From the NCBI GenBank assembly GCA_014155875.1, contig JACEFZ010005131.1:173501-237500 (forward strand): a stretch of DNA of 64,000 nt, written 5' to 3'. How positions within the stretch are numbered: the first letter of the stretch is position 1; every line of letters begins with the position of its first letter. The notes under the pieces are model-generated. The model saw only the letters and a list, made by a program, of their open reading frames with translations, was not told the origin of the DNA and made no database searches. Shown one piece after another: positions 1 through 10,838 of this stretch. The translations under genes and the position numbers were made by a program. This DNA comes from Cepaea nemoralis (lineage: Eukaryota > Mollusca > Gastropoda > Stylommatophora > Helicidae).

Positions 1-570
1 TTGGAGAAGGGGGTGACAGGGGAAACAAACATAGTACGGATGCCAATGAATAAATTGTTGTAATATTATACATATGTCACCTACACGCTCACATGCAATG
101 CTCTGTAAATACACATACACAAATACTGAGCACACAGAAGGCATGTAACAACACAAACATTATATATGCAATCACTACCCTTTCTGCATTGTACTGATGT
201 GTACACATCATACTGTCCCACCATTTTGATACTGCCGTTTTTCGATTCTGCTGCCGCCCTCAACGGTTGGTTCAAACATTTTATACTGCCAGTTTCATCA
301 TTACCGATTGGTGGTGATGGTATTGGTGGTTTTGGGGCCGACAGGAGAGAGAGGTGGCAGGGGAAATAAAAACGGTGCACTATCATCATGCTGTTATTTT
401 GTAAGTTTTACCCTATAACAAATTCAATGTAAAAATGTTAAAATGTATAAAATATTTGTATTTTTGCGCATATGTCACCTACACGTCCACACGCAACGCT
501 CTGTAAAAACACAAACAATACACTTTGCAATGATTTTAACACTCAATAAAAGTTTTTAAAACATTTTTTT
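1..570 (+). repeat. LINE 3' region modules (end of an upstream copy)
   Basis: This stretch matches 28.14-28.76 kb and 51.84-52.46 kb and is the end of the LINE 3' region. It holds a hairpin module core near 250-370 and the terminal signature 'gcatatgtcacctacac' at about 470. It ends with AATAAA at about 545 followed by an A/T-rich run. No coding frame here is supported; the open frames on both strands come from the inverted-repeat cores. Confidence 0.75.
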
Positions 571-1026
571 ACTAAAGATTTCCATGGAGAGGAGCAATAT
601 AATGAGTCTAAAGACTATTTTTCACACCATACACCGTAGGGTATATTGGAATAAATGTTACGAATGGTTGAAATGTAAGCGCTATTATCATATGTTATGC
701 CGGCGAATGTGAGGTGTCGGCTTCACCATCTTGTATGTAAGTAAATAATACCGCTACCAGCCCTTTTCAAGAGTTTGTAAGAAATTAAATTTCACACGTC
801 ATCCAAAAACTTACATATGACAATGCTCCGTAGCACACTAGGAATATTTACAAATAAACGACAACATGTTGAACATACACTATTCACACTAAATACACCA
901 TTCTGTTTACGGAGAAGTAAAGAGAGAGAAAGAGGGAGAAAATGGTCGGAAATCTAAAGGGAGAGAAACTAATACATACAGCATTGCATTCTCTTATTTT
1001 CTTATTTTCCCCAAGATTTTCCCCCA

Positions 1027-1153
1027 GACGGGGGCTGCGTGGTCTCAAGGTATGGTGTCCGCCTCGAGTACTGGAGGTCCCGGGTTCAAGCCCCGGTGAT
1101 GACGGGATTTTTTCACGAGGACTTCCAGTAATAAATTTCCCTTGGTCTTTGGG

Positions 1154-1229
<76 letters not shown>

Positions 1230-1251
1230 GAGAAAGAGAGAGAGAGAGAGG
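1027..1251 (+). mobile_element. tRNA-derived SINE-like element with (GA)n tail, copy 1
   Basis: A pol III type A box (TGGTCTCAAGG, about 1040-1050) and a B box (GGTTCAAGCC, 1083-1092) lie 43 bp apart, the spacing of a tRNA. About 60 bp further on a (GA)n tract fills 1153-1251. The anticodon stem pairs poorly, so this is a tRNA-derived head and not a working tRNA. The same unit sits in all four Y blocks with different GA lengths. Its exact ends and TSD are not clear. Confidence 0.6.
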
Positions 1252-1562
1252 AAAACAAAAGGGGCATAATATTTAATAACTGTTAATAAGGGATATGACT
1301 CCTAAGAATTTGCTTCGGATGATTTCATTTAATATTACGCTGTTGAATAACTCGTACTGGAATCTGATTCTCAAAAACTATCATGATAGTTCTAATGTGA
1401 AGATTATAAGTGGGGGAAGTATTTTGTTTCTTTATTACGTATATTTTAGATTCAGTATAATGCAATGTAATAACAGTATAAAACACCTGCACGACCTTGA
1501 GAAATATTTGCCAGTTTAATTTGTTACTCTGGTTTATCTTCACAACGTATAAATCTTTCGCC

Positions 1563-1575
1563 TTACCAAGTTAAT
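1563..1575 (+). other. TTACCAAGTTAAT target/TSD motif
   Basis: The first instance of the 13-bp motif that separates successive insertions in this window. It closes Y block 1 and immediately precedes the inverted ORF1 of LINE copy A. Other instances: 30152 (partial), 34173, 35750 (reverse), 44180, 51208, 53407, 53475, 55234, 55333 and 62616. Confidence 0.7.
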
Positions 1576-2425
1576 TGGCGTTAGTCGGTGTCTCCGTCAT
1601 TGTTGATAAAAAATGGTCCTTTGTTGTCGCTGTTTTCATCCTGCTTTGTAGCAGCTTTCTTGCATGGTTTGGAAGGAGAAGGGGAAGATCTTCCTTCGTC
1701 TTCTCTCATGTCTTTGTTGCTTGAGGAATTTCTCCTCTCTGCCCACTGTCTTTTTCTGCCGTAGTGGACGGTTTGGAAACCGTCGTCGTTGGTTTCTTGT
1801 GAAATTGTTTTTGCTTGAGTTTCTGCGTCTGTCTCCGTGGTCACCGGTCCGCCAGCTACCCCGACGTCATCTTGGGCGGCGTTGTCCTCGTCTGGCCTCG
1901 TGGCTTCTTTTTGGCCGGCTGTCTCGGCGACATCTTGTTTTTGTTGTTGTTTGAATTTGTTTGAGGTTTTTCCCCGAGTGAGGGGAACTCCTCTTGTGAT
2001 CTTTCAGTTGTTTGTTTTATATTGTCTTTCTTTTGTCTCCGGCTCGGGCATTTGTTGGCCCAGTGTGAGTCCAGGCCACATGTAGGACATTCGGTGCGGC
2101 GACCAACTATTGTGAACATAATACGGTGGTCTCCTGTAATTTTCCCAGGAGCCGTAATCTTGGCATAATGAGGTATTGTTTTTGTCTGGGTACACAGGAC
2201 TCCCCATTTTCCGCCACCGTACTTAATGCGGAATACTTCCGCATTTTCGTCACCAATTGTCTGTTTTACAATGAACTTGACTCCCTCTGGAGGAATCGTG
2301 TTGGGAAGCCAATGAATCGTCACACGTTCTCATTACTTTTAAAAGTGTTCGATCGACACCACTCGATCGAAAACGAAAACCGCAAAAATATTATCAAAAC
2401 CGAAGACACAACCCAGAACTGAATG
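1576..2425 (-). pseudogene. LINE-A ORF1 fragment (inverted, frameshifted)
   Basis: Encodes the C-terminal part of a non-LTR ORF1 nucleic-acid-binding protein. Reading leftwards from about 2425 there is a basic region (VTIHWLP...), probably the end of an RRM-like fold, then one CX2CX4HX4C zinc knuckle (CPTCGLDSHWANKC), then a hydrophilic K/S/T-rich tail ending near 1581. The frame shifts near 1850, so the protein is split. No N-terminus or ATG is present. It points away from ORF2, which starts at 2492; this head-to-head layout recurs in copies C, D and the inverted copy. Confidence 0.75.
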
Positions 2426-2491
2426 ATCACAGAAAAGATAAAGGTAATCACTTAAATTTAACCACCATGTTGTTTATTTTAAATGTTTTTA

Positions 2492-3967
2492 ATGGCTGAC
2501 GATTTACGTATAATTAGTTGAAATATTTGGGGTATGAAAATGAAATTACAACACATAGTCACACACATACACAAACACAAACCAGACTTCATTTTAAAGA
2601 AACTAACATCAAAACAGACTTTGAAGCAGCAGAATTAGTGACACGGTTAGGATTAAGAAATTCGTGTTTCAGTTTGGCTAAACATAACTTAGGGTCAGGG
2701 ACAGCCATTCTGCAAACTTCCGACATGTGGACTATTTTTAGAACAAACCGCGACGAACAAGGTAGAATTTCCACAGTTCAAGTTAGAAACGACACACACT
2801 ACTTTGCAATTGTGAACATACACGCACCACCAAACTACAATTATCAACCTCTATTTTACGAACAGTTAGACGACTTGTTGACACAGACATACAGGGGACA
2901 GAATATAGTTATTGCCGGAGATTACAACTGCGTTCTTGACGATTTAGACGTGGTGGGAGGAGAAGTGAGAACCCAGCTGAGGAGATCTGGCAGGGACAGC
3001 TTACATCAATTAGATACACTACGGAACATCATCGATACACACAACCTCACAGACGCATTCAGGCATGCACACCCCGACAGTAGAGAAACGACATACACAA
3101 ACAAAACACACAACAGATCATCTAGATTAGACCGGATTTACACACCCGCAACACACAACATCATACAAACCAACAATTACCAACCAATTGATTACACAGA
3201 CCACAAAGGTATACTAGTACACATCAGCACAAACAGCACAAACACGCAGCCAAACAAAAGGTCACCTCACTGGAAGTTCAATAATTCACTATTGGAACAC
3301 TCAGAATATATAAAATATATGACACAGCTCATACACACATACACAGACAATATACCGACTGAGAACATCACACAATACTGGGACTTATTGAAAAACACCA
3401 TTCGAAGCAGAACACAACATCTAGCAACCATGATCCACAAAGACAGACTAAGACAGGAGCGCATCATACAGACAACCATACGACTAACAAAACAAGAAGA
3501 CAGAGATGTACATCATTTACACACACTTGAAGCACAACTAGAAGAACACCAACAACACAGATATCTGGGTGCTCTTCTCAGAACAAAGCTCAACACAATT
3601 ACACAAGAAACAGCTACGAGGCAATATTTAGCAATAGAGCAGAACGTACAACATAACAGACACATAAGCAAAATATCAGACATGCAAGGAAACATGCAGA
3701 CAGAAACACCACACATAGAGACTGCTTTCCAACAACACTACACACAATTATTCACAGCAGAGAAGTCGACACACAGATGCAAGACAACTTCTTATGGTAC
3801 ACAAAGAAATTAACTGACACAGACAGAGACACACTGGACACAGAACTGACATTGACAGACATAACACAGGCACTAAGCACCCTAAACAAAGACAAAACTC
3901 CAGGACCAGATGGTTTGACAGTAGAATTCTACCAACACTTCTTCCCTATTCTAGGCAATCTTCTCCT
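2492..3967 (+). pseudogene. LINE-A ORF2, first part (endonuclease to pre-RT), broken
   Basis: Homologous to the start of the ORF2 at 45106. The ATG lies at 2492, but a TGA follows near 2519 and a 4-bp loss near 2600 breaks the frame. The longest open stretch is 2518-3813. AP-endonuclease motifs are visible: GDYNCVL, the RLDRIY segment and TDHKG. Another 1-bp loss near 3763 shifts the frame again. The coding region stops at 3967, where Gypsy-1 is inserted, and resumes at 10839. Confidence 0.85.
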
Positions 3968-5523
3968 TGTCCTGTTAAATTCCCGAGAGAAGACTGGACT
4001 CAACAAGCACATCTTTAAACTTATTATCTGTTGGGATTATTGACTGACTTTGGTCTACACTCCTCTCTTCTGTCTTCCCTTCCATATATCTATTTCTTTC
4101 TCTCTCTCTATTATTCCCTCAACACATACTCCGACAACAGTTCCTTTCAACGATAAGATAAAAGATTTATTAATAAAAACTATGTCTGGTGTATGTATGG
4201 ATATTGTCTATGTAGTTGGTATGTTCTTCTAGTGTGGTTGCCAGTTATGAACTCTGAATGTCTATCAGCGTGGTTGCTTCTCGCCCTTTCATTCTTCAAG
4301 ATCACAGGACAGCACATCAAACAGGACAGAGCTCACCCGGAGGATCCGTATGCTTGCATCTAATGGTAAATCCGTGATTGTTTGAAACAAAAACTGTTCA
4401 CCACAGAGTCAAGGTACCGTAATAAAAGTCCCGTAGGTTTATGAATGCTCCTGAATCTGTTTCATGACGGTAAGTATCCAACATCGAAAAACCACCACAT
4501 CGCCACAGTTCTTCCTATAGTCTTTGATTACTATTACTGTTTGGCTTGTCTCTTATTTATTCTTTATTCTTACAATACGTATGTAGTTGTAAGTATCCCT
4601 GCTTGCCACAGTTTAACATCCTTTCCTTTTAAGGGTTTTGTGGTATATTCGTTTGAGCATACAGTGTTCTGTATTTTATTTAACTTATTTCTTTCTTCAT
4701 CGTAAATATGTTCATATTCTGTTTGGTTCCATGTAAGTACTTTATTTGTTCAAGGGTATTCCTCTTCATCTCTTCTCTGCTTTCACTAGGAGAGTGGAAC
4801 CTGGAAAAGTATAACAAATCCAGTGATAAGCGTCCGCCCCTTACTACTACTTATGCAAGTGTCCTTCTCCAGCCATAATGACAAGGCTTCCGAAGTGAAC
4901 ACCCGCATAAGACATATGAATTCACCAAAGTCTAAACTATCTACTAATAGAAAGCAATGGTAAAGGCTATTCATTCACATCTATATTCCTATGCTAAACT
5001 ATATCTAATATCTTTATACCTTATTTAGGCATCTATGTTCCTGGAATCGAAAAAACACTTAGCGAATAACACACTATTATCCCCTCTTTCCATCATTAGG
5101 GACGTGTATTTCTATTCCCACTCAAGAACATATCTCCTTCAGGTCAGTTTGGAACACACACTAAACTTACACAAAGAATTGACCCTCTTTATATCGGTCA
5201 TTTTTGCCGCATAGTCCTTGACATTGCTGGACACCTCACATCCAGACTGCATTATCATTGTTAGTGGAAAATTACAGATCTGAAACTTCTCCATTATTCA
5301 TACATTCAGACCGCAATATGCTATCCAATAATGCTGTCTGCCTTTGTCGCAAACCAATTTTTCCACGCGACAGGTTACCTGTACTGTTGGCCTCCTTCTG
5401 GGTCTTGACCTAGAAACACATGCGCCTGGTCACTCCTTTGTTGGTTAACCCTTCTCCTACCTGGTTAGTCGGTGTATACAGTCGTCCATCTGGGAATCGT
5501 TAACTCTTCAGTATTTCACGACA
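3968..5523 (-). repeat. Gypsy-1 LTR (3' LTR in element sense)
   Basis: 1556 bp, begins TGTCCTG and ends CACGACA on the plus strand. Almost identical to 9124-10833 apart from a SINE insertion in that copy and a few substitutions (for example at about 4157 versus 9315). The high identity points to recent insertion. Short open frames in it are not conserved genes. Confidence 0.92.
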
Positions 5524-5541
5524 TAGGCCCCCTCTTAAGAG
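5524..5541 (-). other. Gypsy-1 polypurine tract
   Basis: On the minus strand the sequence next to the LTR reads AAGAGGGGGCC then TA before the LTR TG. This is where a plus-strand-priming polypurine tract is expected and it confirms the minus orientation. Confidence 0.65.
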
Positions 5542-5845
5542 ATTAGACCGCGTCGAATCTTTCTCACTGTAGGTTTGATTCCCATGATCCACAATCCTAG
5601 TCTTCTTCCTCCGGAGCTGGATGTCTGGATAAAAAATCTGCTCCTACATTCTCCTTACCATAGGATGTATTCCATTGTGAAGTCCAGTTGCAGCAACAAC
5701 GTCCATCACATCCACCGTGCGTTGAGCTTCTGCTAAGTCGCTATTAACATCACGTGTTGATGATATGATTGGATCCTCACATTGCTCACTTCATTATCCA
5801 GTAGGCGCTCTAATTGACACCCTACTATACTACTAACGACTGAAA
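5542..5845 (-). other. Gypsy-1 3' untranslated internal segment
   Basis: About 300 bp between the stop of the long ORF and the polypurine tract. I see no conserved motif or frame in it. Confidence 0.5.
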
Positions 5846-8608
5846 CTAGTGTTGGCTCCTCGCTCCTGTACGTCTCGTCGACCTACTTTCGACTTGCGTC
5901 AGCGACGGCTCACAATACAGACTGATTGTCCCATCCTGATTGTAACACTGCTTCCATGTCCTCTTGGTTTCCCCCGGCTTTTCCTCTGGGGATGTTCCGC
6001 CTCGTCCTCGTCGGACCGAGTCGTCTTTCCCAAACCTCCTGGGCTTTTGCTTCCAGGACCATCTTGGGCGAGGTTGTATCTGGTCAGCTAATCTTTGGTT
6101 GGAGTCCTGGGTAATTCTCGCTTTTCCCGACGTTACCCACCCCTTCTGAACTTGGTTACCGGTGAAACTTTCACTCTTGTCCTTTCCCTGACTTGTGATT
6201 TCCCTCCTCCTGTCGTTGGGTAAATCTGACCTATCATGTACTGTCCCATAGGCCCTCCTATGTTGTACTGGCGATCTCTGGTCTTCGTCTGGACTGGTAA
6301 CCTTTGTCCCAATGGCTGCCATCACCATAAAGTGCGAAGCTTTGCTCCCGGATCTCTCATCATATTTCCTAATGAGATGTCTAGGGAGATTTTTCTTCTC
6401 TTCCCCGATCCGTATTTTGTAGATGTTCTTGGACACCACCTTTTCCACAGGATAAGGTCCTTTCCATCCTACTTGGAGTATATTGGTCTCTGCTGGACTC
6501 CACACTTCCACTTTGTCTTCCACTTTAAGAGCTAGTTTCCTCTTAATTCGCTTGTTGGGTGGTGCTCTCTGGCACTCCGAACAAGACTTCACCCACCGGC
6601 GTACATCTCCGGTCATTCCTGGCCAGCAATAATGGCCGGATATTTGCTGCAAGGTCTCTCTGACACCCATATGTCGATTCTCGTCTATGATGTGTCCACT
6701 CTGAAGAATGTGAGGACGGTGGGTCTCTGGAACCACCCACTGCTCGTGCAGGTTATCTCCCCTCCCAGCTCTCCGATAGAGTAGTTGATTCTTCAGAAAG
6801 TACTGTCCCCGTTCTGGTGGCTCAGCACTTCTTTGCAGTTTCCTGTAGCAAGGATGCAACGTAGTATCCTTCCTCTGGGCAGTATGCAATTCTCCTATCC
6901 CTGAGTTGTCGCATAGTGTCTCTGCCTCTTTTTCCTTCCCTTGAGATCCACTGACTACTGTTCCCTTGTGGGTTGGCTGTTTGGGCATCCCCAAAAAGAC
7001 ATATTTCGTGCCAATGATCATTGGAAATAAGGAGTCAGATAATACAGCAGCTGGAATAATGCCCGTGACGTACCTGGATTTAATCTCCACCTTGGCGATT
7101 GACAGCGTCATGGTAACAGCACTCCTCATTGCCGGCTGTATCTCTATGGTCTCCCCTGTAAATTGGTCTGGGCTTACCAAGCTGGCGTCCACCACCGCTT
7201 CCCCATCCAAACCGGTATCGTAGAGACAAGCAACCTGTCGGCCATTTACTTCAATCAGTTCAACCACAGGTGGTCTCTCTTGGTCCTGAGTGTCTTTCAT
7301 CTCCTTGACCGTTTCCTTGCCTTCCTCTTTTAACTCCTCGAGGTTGGTTATGCAATTGGCGTCGTTTGCCTTGCATCTGCAGTCCACAGTATTATGTGTT
7401 ATCGACTGGCAGTGTGTGCACCCTGTTCCCTTCCTAGGTTTCCGTGTGTCCTTTTTGTTCCTTTCTCCTTCGCCGACCTCAGCCTTGTCTGTGATCACCG
7501 ATGTAGGAATCACTTTGCATGCTGCGAAGTAAGAACTTTTAGGTTTCGATCTGCAGTCTTTGGTGTTGTGGGAGGTCGCCTTGCAAAACGAACACCACTT
7601 TTCAGACCACTGTCGTTTCGCTTGAGAATTCGAGGTGCTCTGGTTTCCTACCTTCACCTTCTCTGAACTCTCCTCTGTGTGCTTTATATAAGGTTCCCCT
7701 TTTTCTCCTTCCCAGTTTTTAAGTTTCTTTTTCTCTGGTTTCTCCTGACCTTTTGTTTGTGTACTTAGTTCCTCAGTTTCACCATGTACTTCCACGAACT
7801 TTTCCGCCAGCTTATTCACAACATCAATCCGTTCCGCCCCTTGTTCTCCTAAGAAGGTTCTGAGAGGTTTCGACATTTGCTTTCGCATCTGGTCTACCAC
7901 CATCATCTCTTCGAGACTGTCATAATCCCTCTTGAATTCTGCCAAGTCCATCCATTTCTGGAGATAGGATTTCAGCCTCAGACTGTAGGCGGCGAATAGT
8001 TCTCCCGGCTCTCGTCTAGACGATCTAAACTTCTTCCTATACGTTTGTGCGGTGATGTCAAAATGTTTCATCAAAGCGGCTTTTAATTCCTGGTAATTAT
8101 TTTCCTGTCCTGGTGGTAAGCGTGTGTACACTTCAAATCCCGAACCGATTAATCCATGGGATAGTTTAAGAGCCCATCTGCTCCGATCCAACCCCATAGC
8201 GACTGACATTGCTTCGAAACGAGATGCGTACTGGTCAAAGCGTTCCTTAGACTGATCGTAGACAGCTAAGGGAAACTTCATGGCATGGTAACCATGTCCA
8301 CTCATATGGGTTGCACCAGGTGAAGAAGAATTTCCTTCCACTCCATCTATTTCTCCCTTAGTTTGTGTCTTGAGCTCCAGTTCTCGCATGCGGTATTCAT
8401 GTTCTCTGATCTTCGTGGCTTCTTCTGCTTCCAACTGGGCCTTACGCTCCTCCCTTTCTGCTTCCAACTGGGCCTTACGCTCCTCCCTTTCCGCTTGACG
8501 AAGTTCTCGCTCTCTTTCTTGTATGTAATCCGTTAGCTCGGAACCAGCTAAACCAATTGCCTCCCCGTTGGCCCTCAGTTCGGCTGTAGTTACTTTAGGC
8601 GTTGCCAT
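5846..8608 (-). CDS. Gypsy-1 Gag-protease-integrase(zinc)-GPY/F fusion polyprotein
   Basis: An open 920-codon frame. Residues about 27-85 form a charged coiled coil containing an 11-residue unit (REERKAQLEAE) twice in tandem. Residues about 110-280 are a Gag capsid region resembling SCAN-type domains (YRKKFRSSRREPGE, LRLKSYLQKW). Two CX2CX4HX4C zinc knuckles follow at about 337-350 and 393-406. A retropepsin begins with LYDTG at about 462. After that the frame jumps straight to an integrase H2C2 zinc domain (about 629-680, ending CSECQR), then a short segment with the GPY/F-like motif GWKGPYPVEKV (about 715). A ~190-residue basic tail follows. There is no reverse transcriptase, RNase H or integrase DDE core. 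The frame stayed open across both losses, so the protein may be made, with packaging or processing roles only; that last point is inference. Confidence 0.85.
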   Translation of the reverse strand: MATPKVTTAELRANGEAIGLAGSELTDYIQERERELRQAEREERKAQLEAEREERKAQLEAEEATKIREHEYRMRELELKTQTKGEIDGVEGNSSSPGATHMSGHGYHAMKFPLAVYDQSKERFDQYASRFEAMSVAMGLDRSRWALKLSHGLIGSGFEVYTRLPPGQENNYQELKAALMKHFDITAQTYRKKFRSSRREPGELFAAYSLRLKSYLQKWMDLAEFKRDYDSLEEMMVVDQMRKQMSKPLRTFLGEQGAERIDVVNKLAEKFVEVHGETEELSTQTKGQEKPEKKKLKNWEGEKGEPYIKHTEESSEKVKVGNQSTSNSQAKRQWSEKWCSFCKATSHNTKDCRSKPKSSYFAACKVIPTSVITDKAEVGEGERNKKDTRKPRKGTGCTHCQSITHNTVDCRCKANDANCITNLEELKEEGKETVKEMKDTQDQERPPVVELIEVNGRQVACLYDTGLDGEAVVDASLVSPDQFTGETIEIQPAMRSAVTMTLSIAKVEIKSRYVTGIIPAAVLSDSLFPMIIGTKYVFLGMPKQPTHKGTVVSGSQGKEKEAETLCDNSGIGELHTAQRKDTTLHPCYRKLQRSAEPPERGQYFLKNQLLYRRAGRGDNLHEQWVVPETHRPHILQSGHIIDENRHMGVRETLQQISGHYCWPGMTGDVRRWVKSCSECQRAPPNKRIKRKLALKVEDKVEVWSPAETNILQVGWKGPYPVEKVVSKNIYKIRIGEEKKNLPRHLIRKYDERSGSKASHFMVMAAIGTKVTSPDEDQRSPVQHRRAYGTVHDRSDLPNDRRREITSQGKDKSESFTGNQVQKGWVTSGKARITQDSNQRLADQIQPRPRWSWKQKPRRFGKDDSVRRGRGGTSPEEKPGETKRTWKQCYNQDGTISLYCEPSLTQVESRSTRRTGARSQH

Positions 8609-9104
8609 AGTTACAGCAGATAGTCAGCACGTTGAGTAAGGACACCTCAAGGCAGTAAAGAATACTCACTATAAACCGATAATCTACCTAGAACCTATAT
8701 CATTTATCTATATCTATTAATTATTATAAATCTCCAACACCACACCGTACATCACAACCACTCTCTCATCCACAAGAGGAGATATAGGATAAAGACTTAT
8801 GTAGACGTGTGACCGTGTGACTAGGTATGTAATGTGTCTTACCACCTATCCACATTCACTCTGTCTGGAACTTCCTCACTGCAAAGTCACCAGCATTAAT
8901 TAAATGTTTCTACCATAAATGTAATGGCACCTTATATCCAATGGACGTCCTTCCATTAAAAATCATCAATATATACTTCTATTTATTCCAATCAGTATGT
9001 CCCAACATGTAGGTACTCCGCTATGCCTGTGCCAATATGCAAGTACCCCTTTATGCATCTGCCATGTTATGCATTCAGGTCATATGGGTATAATGTATGT
9101 TACC
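8609..9104 (-). other. Gypsy-1 leader region
   Basis: About 500 bp between the primer-binding site and the ATG at 8608, on the minus strand. A/T-rich, no coding frame. Packaging signals would be expected here, but none can be recognised by eye. Confidence 0.5.
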
Positions 9105-9119
9105 CCGCTCGCTCCACCA
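9105..9119 (-). other. Gypsy-1 primer-binding site
   Basis: The plus strand reads CCGCTCGCTCCACCA, which has the form of a tRNA 3' end with CCA. The minus strand (TGGTGGAGCGAGCGG) would therefore pair with it. It lies 4 bp from the LTR edge. I cannot name the tRNA. Confidence 0.7.
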
Positions 9120-9123
9120 ATTA

Positions 9124-10833
9124 CGTCCTGTTAAATTCCCGAGAGAAGACTGGACTCAACAAGCACATCTTTAAACTTATTATCTGTTGGGATTATTGAC
9201 TGACTTTGGTCTACACTCCTCTCTTCTGTCTTCCCTTCCATATATCTATTTCTTTCTCTCTCTCTATTATTCCCTCAACACATACTCCGACAACAGTTCC
9301 TTTCAACGATAAGATGAAAGATTTATTAATAAAAACTATGTCTGGTGTATGTATGGATATTGTCTATGTAGTTGGTATGTTCTTCTAGTGTGGTTGCCAG
9401 TTATGAACTCTGAATGTCTATCAGCGTGGTTGCTTCTCGCCCTTTCATTCTTCAAGATCACAGGACAGCACATCAAACAGGACAGAGCTCACCCGGAGGA
9501 TCCGTATGCTTGCATCTAATGGTAAATCCGTGATTGTTTGAAACATAAACTGTTCACCACAGAGTCAAGGTACCGTAATAAAAGTCCCGTAGGTTTATGA
9601 ATGCTCCTGAATCTGTTTCATGACGGTAAGTATCCAACATCGAAAAACCACCACATCGCCACAGTTCTTCCTATAGTCTTTGATTACTATTACTGTTTGG
9701 CTTGTCTCTTATTTATTCTTTATTCTTACAATACGTATGTAGTTGTAAGTATCCCTGCTTGCCACAGTTTAACATCCTTTCCTTTTAAGGGTTTTGTGGT
9801 ATATTCGTTTGAGCATACAGTGTTCTGTATTTTATTTAACTTATTTCTTTCTTCATCGTAAATATGTTCATATTCTGTTTGGTTCCATGTAAGTACTTTA
9901 TTTGTTCAAGGGTATTCCTCTTCATCTCTTCTCTGCTTTCACTAGGAGAGTGGAACCTGGAAAAGTATAACAAATCCAGTGATAAGCGTCCGCCCCTTAC
10001 TACTACTTATGCAAGTGTCCTTCTCCAGCCATAATGACAAGGCTTCCGAAGTGAACACCCGCATAAGACATATGAATTCCGGGAAGGTTAACCCGGTCAA
10101 CAAATGCCCGCAGAAGTCGGATGTGTCGGCCTAACGGCGCAAGAACGCAGCTCTGCTGTAAACAGGCACAACGCAATCACATCCGAAAAAAAACTCCGGA
10201 TGAACGAAGAAGAAGAAGAAGACATATGAATTCACCAAAGTCTAAACTATCTACTAATAGAAAGCAATGGTAAAGGCTATTCATTCACATCTATATTCCT
10301 ATGCTAAACTATATCTAATATCTTTATACCTTATTTAGGCATCTATGTTCCTGGAATCGAAAAAACACTTAGCGAATAACACACTATTATCCCCTCTTTC
10401 CATCATTAGGGACGTGTATTTCTATTCCCACTCAAGAACATATCTCCTTCAGGTCAGTTTGGAACACACACTAAACTTACACAAAGAATTGACCCTCTTT
10501 ATATCGGTCATTTTTGCCGCATAGTCCTTGACATTGCTGGACACCTCACATCCAGACTGCATTATCATTGTTAGTGGAAAATTACAGATCTGAAACTTCT
10601 CCATTATTCATACATTCAGACCGCAATATGCTATCCAATAATGCTGTCTGCCTTTGTCGCAAACCAATTTTTCCACGCGACAGGTTACCTGTACTGTTGG
10701 CCTCCTTCTGGGTCTTGACCTAGAAACACATGCGCCTGGTCACTCCTTTGTTGGTTAACCCTTCTCCTACCTGGTTAGTCGGTGTATACAGTCGTCCATC
10801 TGGGAATCGTTAACTCTTCAGTATTTCACGACA
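9124..10833 (-). repeat. Gypsy-1 LTR (5' LTR in element sense), with nested SINE
   Basis: Matches 3968-5523 along its whole length; it is longer by the insertion at 10080-10218 plus its target duplication. It would carry the promoter for the minus-strand Gypsy-1 transcript. Confidence 0.92.
10080..10218 (+). mobile_element. GAA-tailed SINE-like insertion inside the LTR
   Basis: 139 bp absent from the other LTR. It is flanked by a perfect 15-bp duplication AAGACATATGAATTC (10065-10079 and 10219-10233). It ends in (GAA)n, typical of a SINE tail. No clear A/B boxes remain, so it is probably 5'-truncated or a non-tRNA family. It entered after the LTRs were formed, which makes it one of the youngest events in the window. 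Confidence 0.8.
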
Positions 10834-10838
10834 CTCCT

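Larger units (their letters stand above)
571..1575 (+). repeat. Y block, copy 1
   Basis: About 1 kb that recurs at 28761-29763, 52466-53419 and, inverted, 35750-36780. It runs from the A/T-rich end of a LINE 3' region to the motif TTACCAAGTTAAT at 1563-1575. It contains a GA-tailed tRNA-like SINE. No conserved protein is visible. I infer that it is the original flank of the target site, copied together with LINE sequence by segmental duplication. Confidence 0.65.
3963..10838 (-). mobile_element. Gypsy-1 LTR retrotransposon, RT-deleted, inserted in LINE-A ORF2
   Basis: Two long near-identical LTRs (3968-5523 and 9124-10833) flank an internal region on the minus strand. The target duplication is CTCCT (3963-3967 and 10834-10838), and removing the element rejoins the LINE ORF2 exactly. 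The LTR ends read TG...CA at 3968/10833; the inner copy has C for T at 9124. A primer-binding site and a polypurine tract sit beside the LTRs in the minus-strand sense. The internal part (about 3.6 kb) is short for Gypsy because RT, RNase H and the integrase core are missing. Confidence 0.9.

Noticed and set aside
1027..1100. A functional tRNA gene
   Set aside because: A and B boxes are good but the anticodon stem does not pair, there is no terminator-like T-run, and it is fused to a GA tail in all four copies.
884..1267. Frames of Ser/Leu or Glu/Arg repeats at the GA tracts
   Set aside because: Pure translation of (GA)n microsatellites joined to the SINE head.
4445..4705. 86-codon frame present twice (4445 and 9601)
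   Set aside because: It lies in both Gypsy-1 LTRs and is duplicated because the LTR is; hydrophobic T-rich translation without a recognisable domain.
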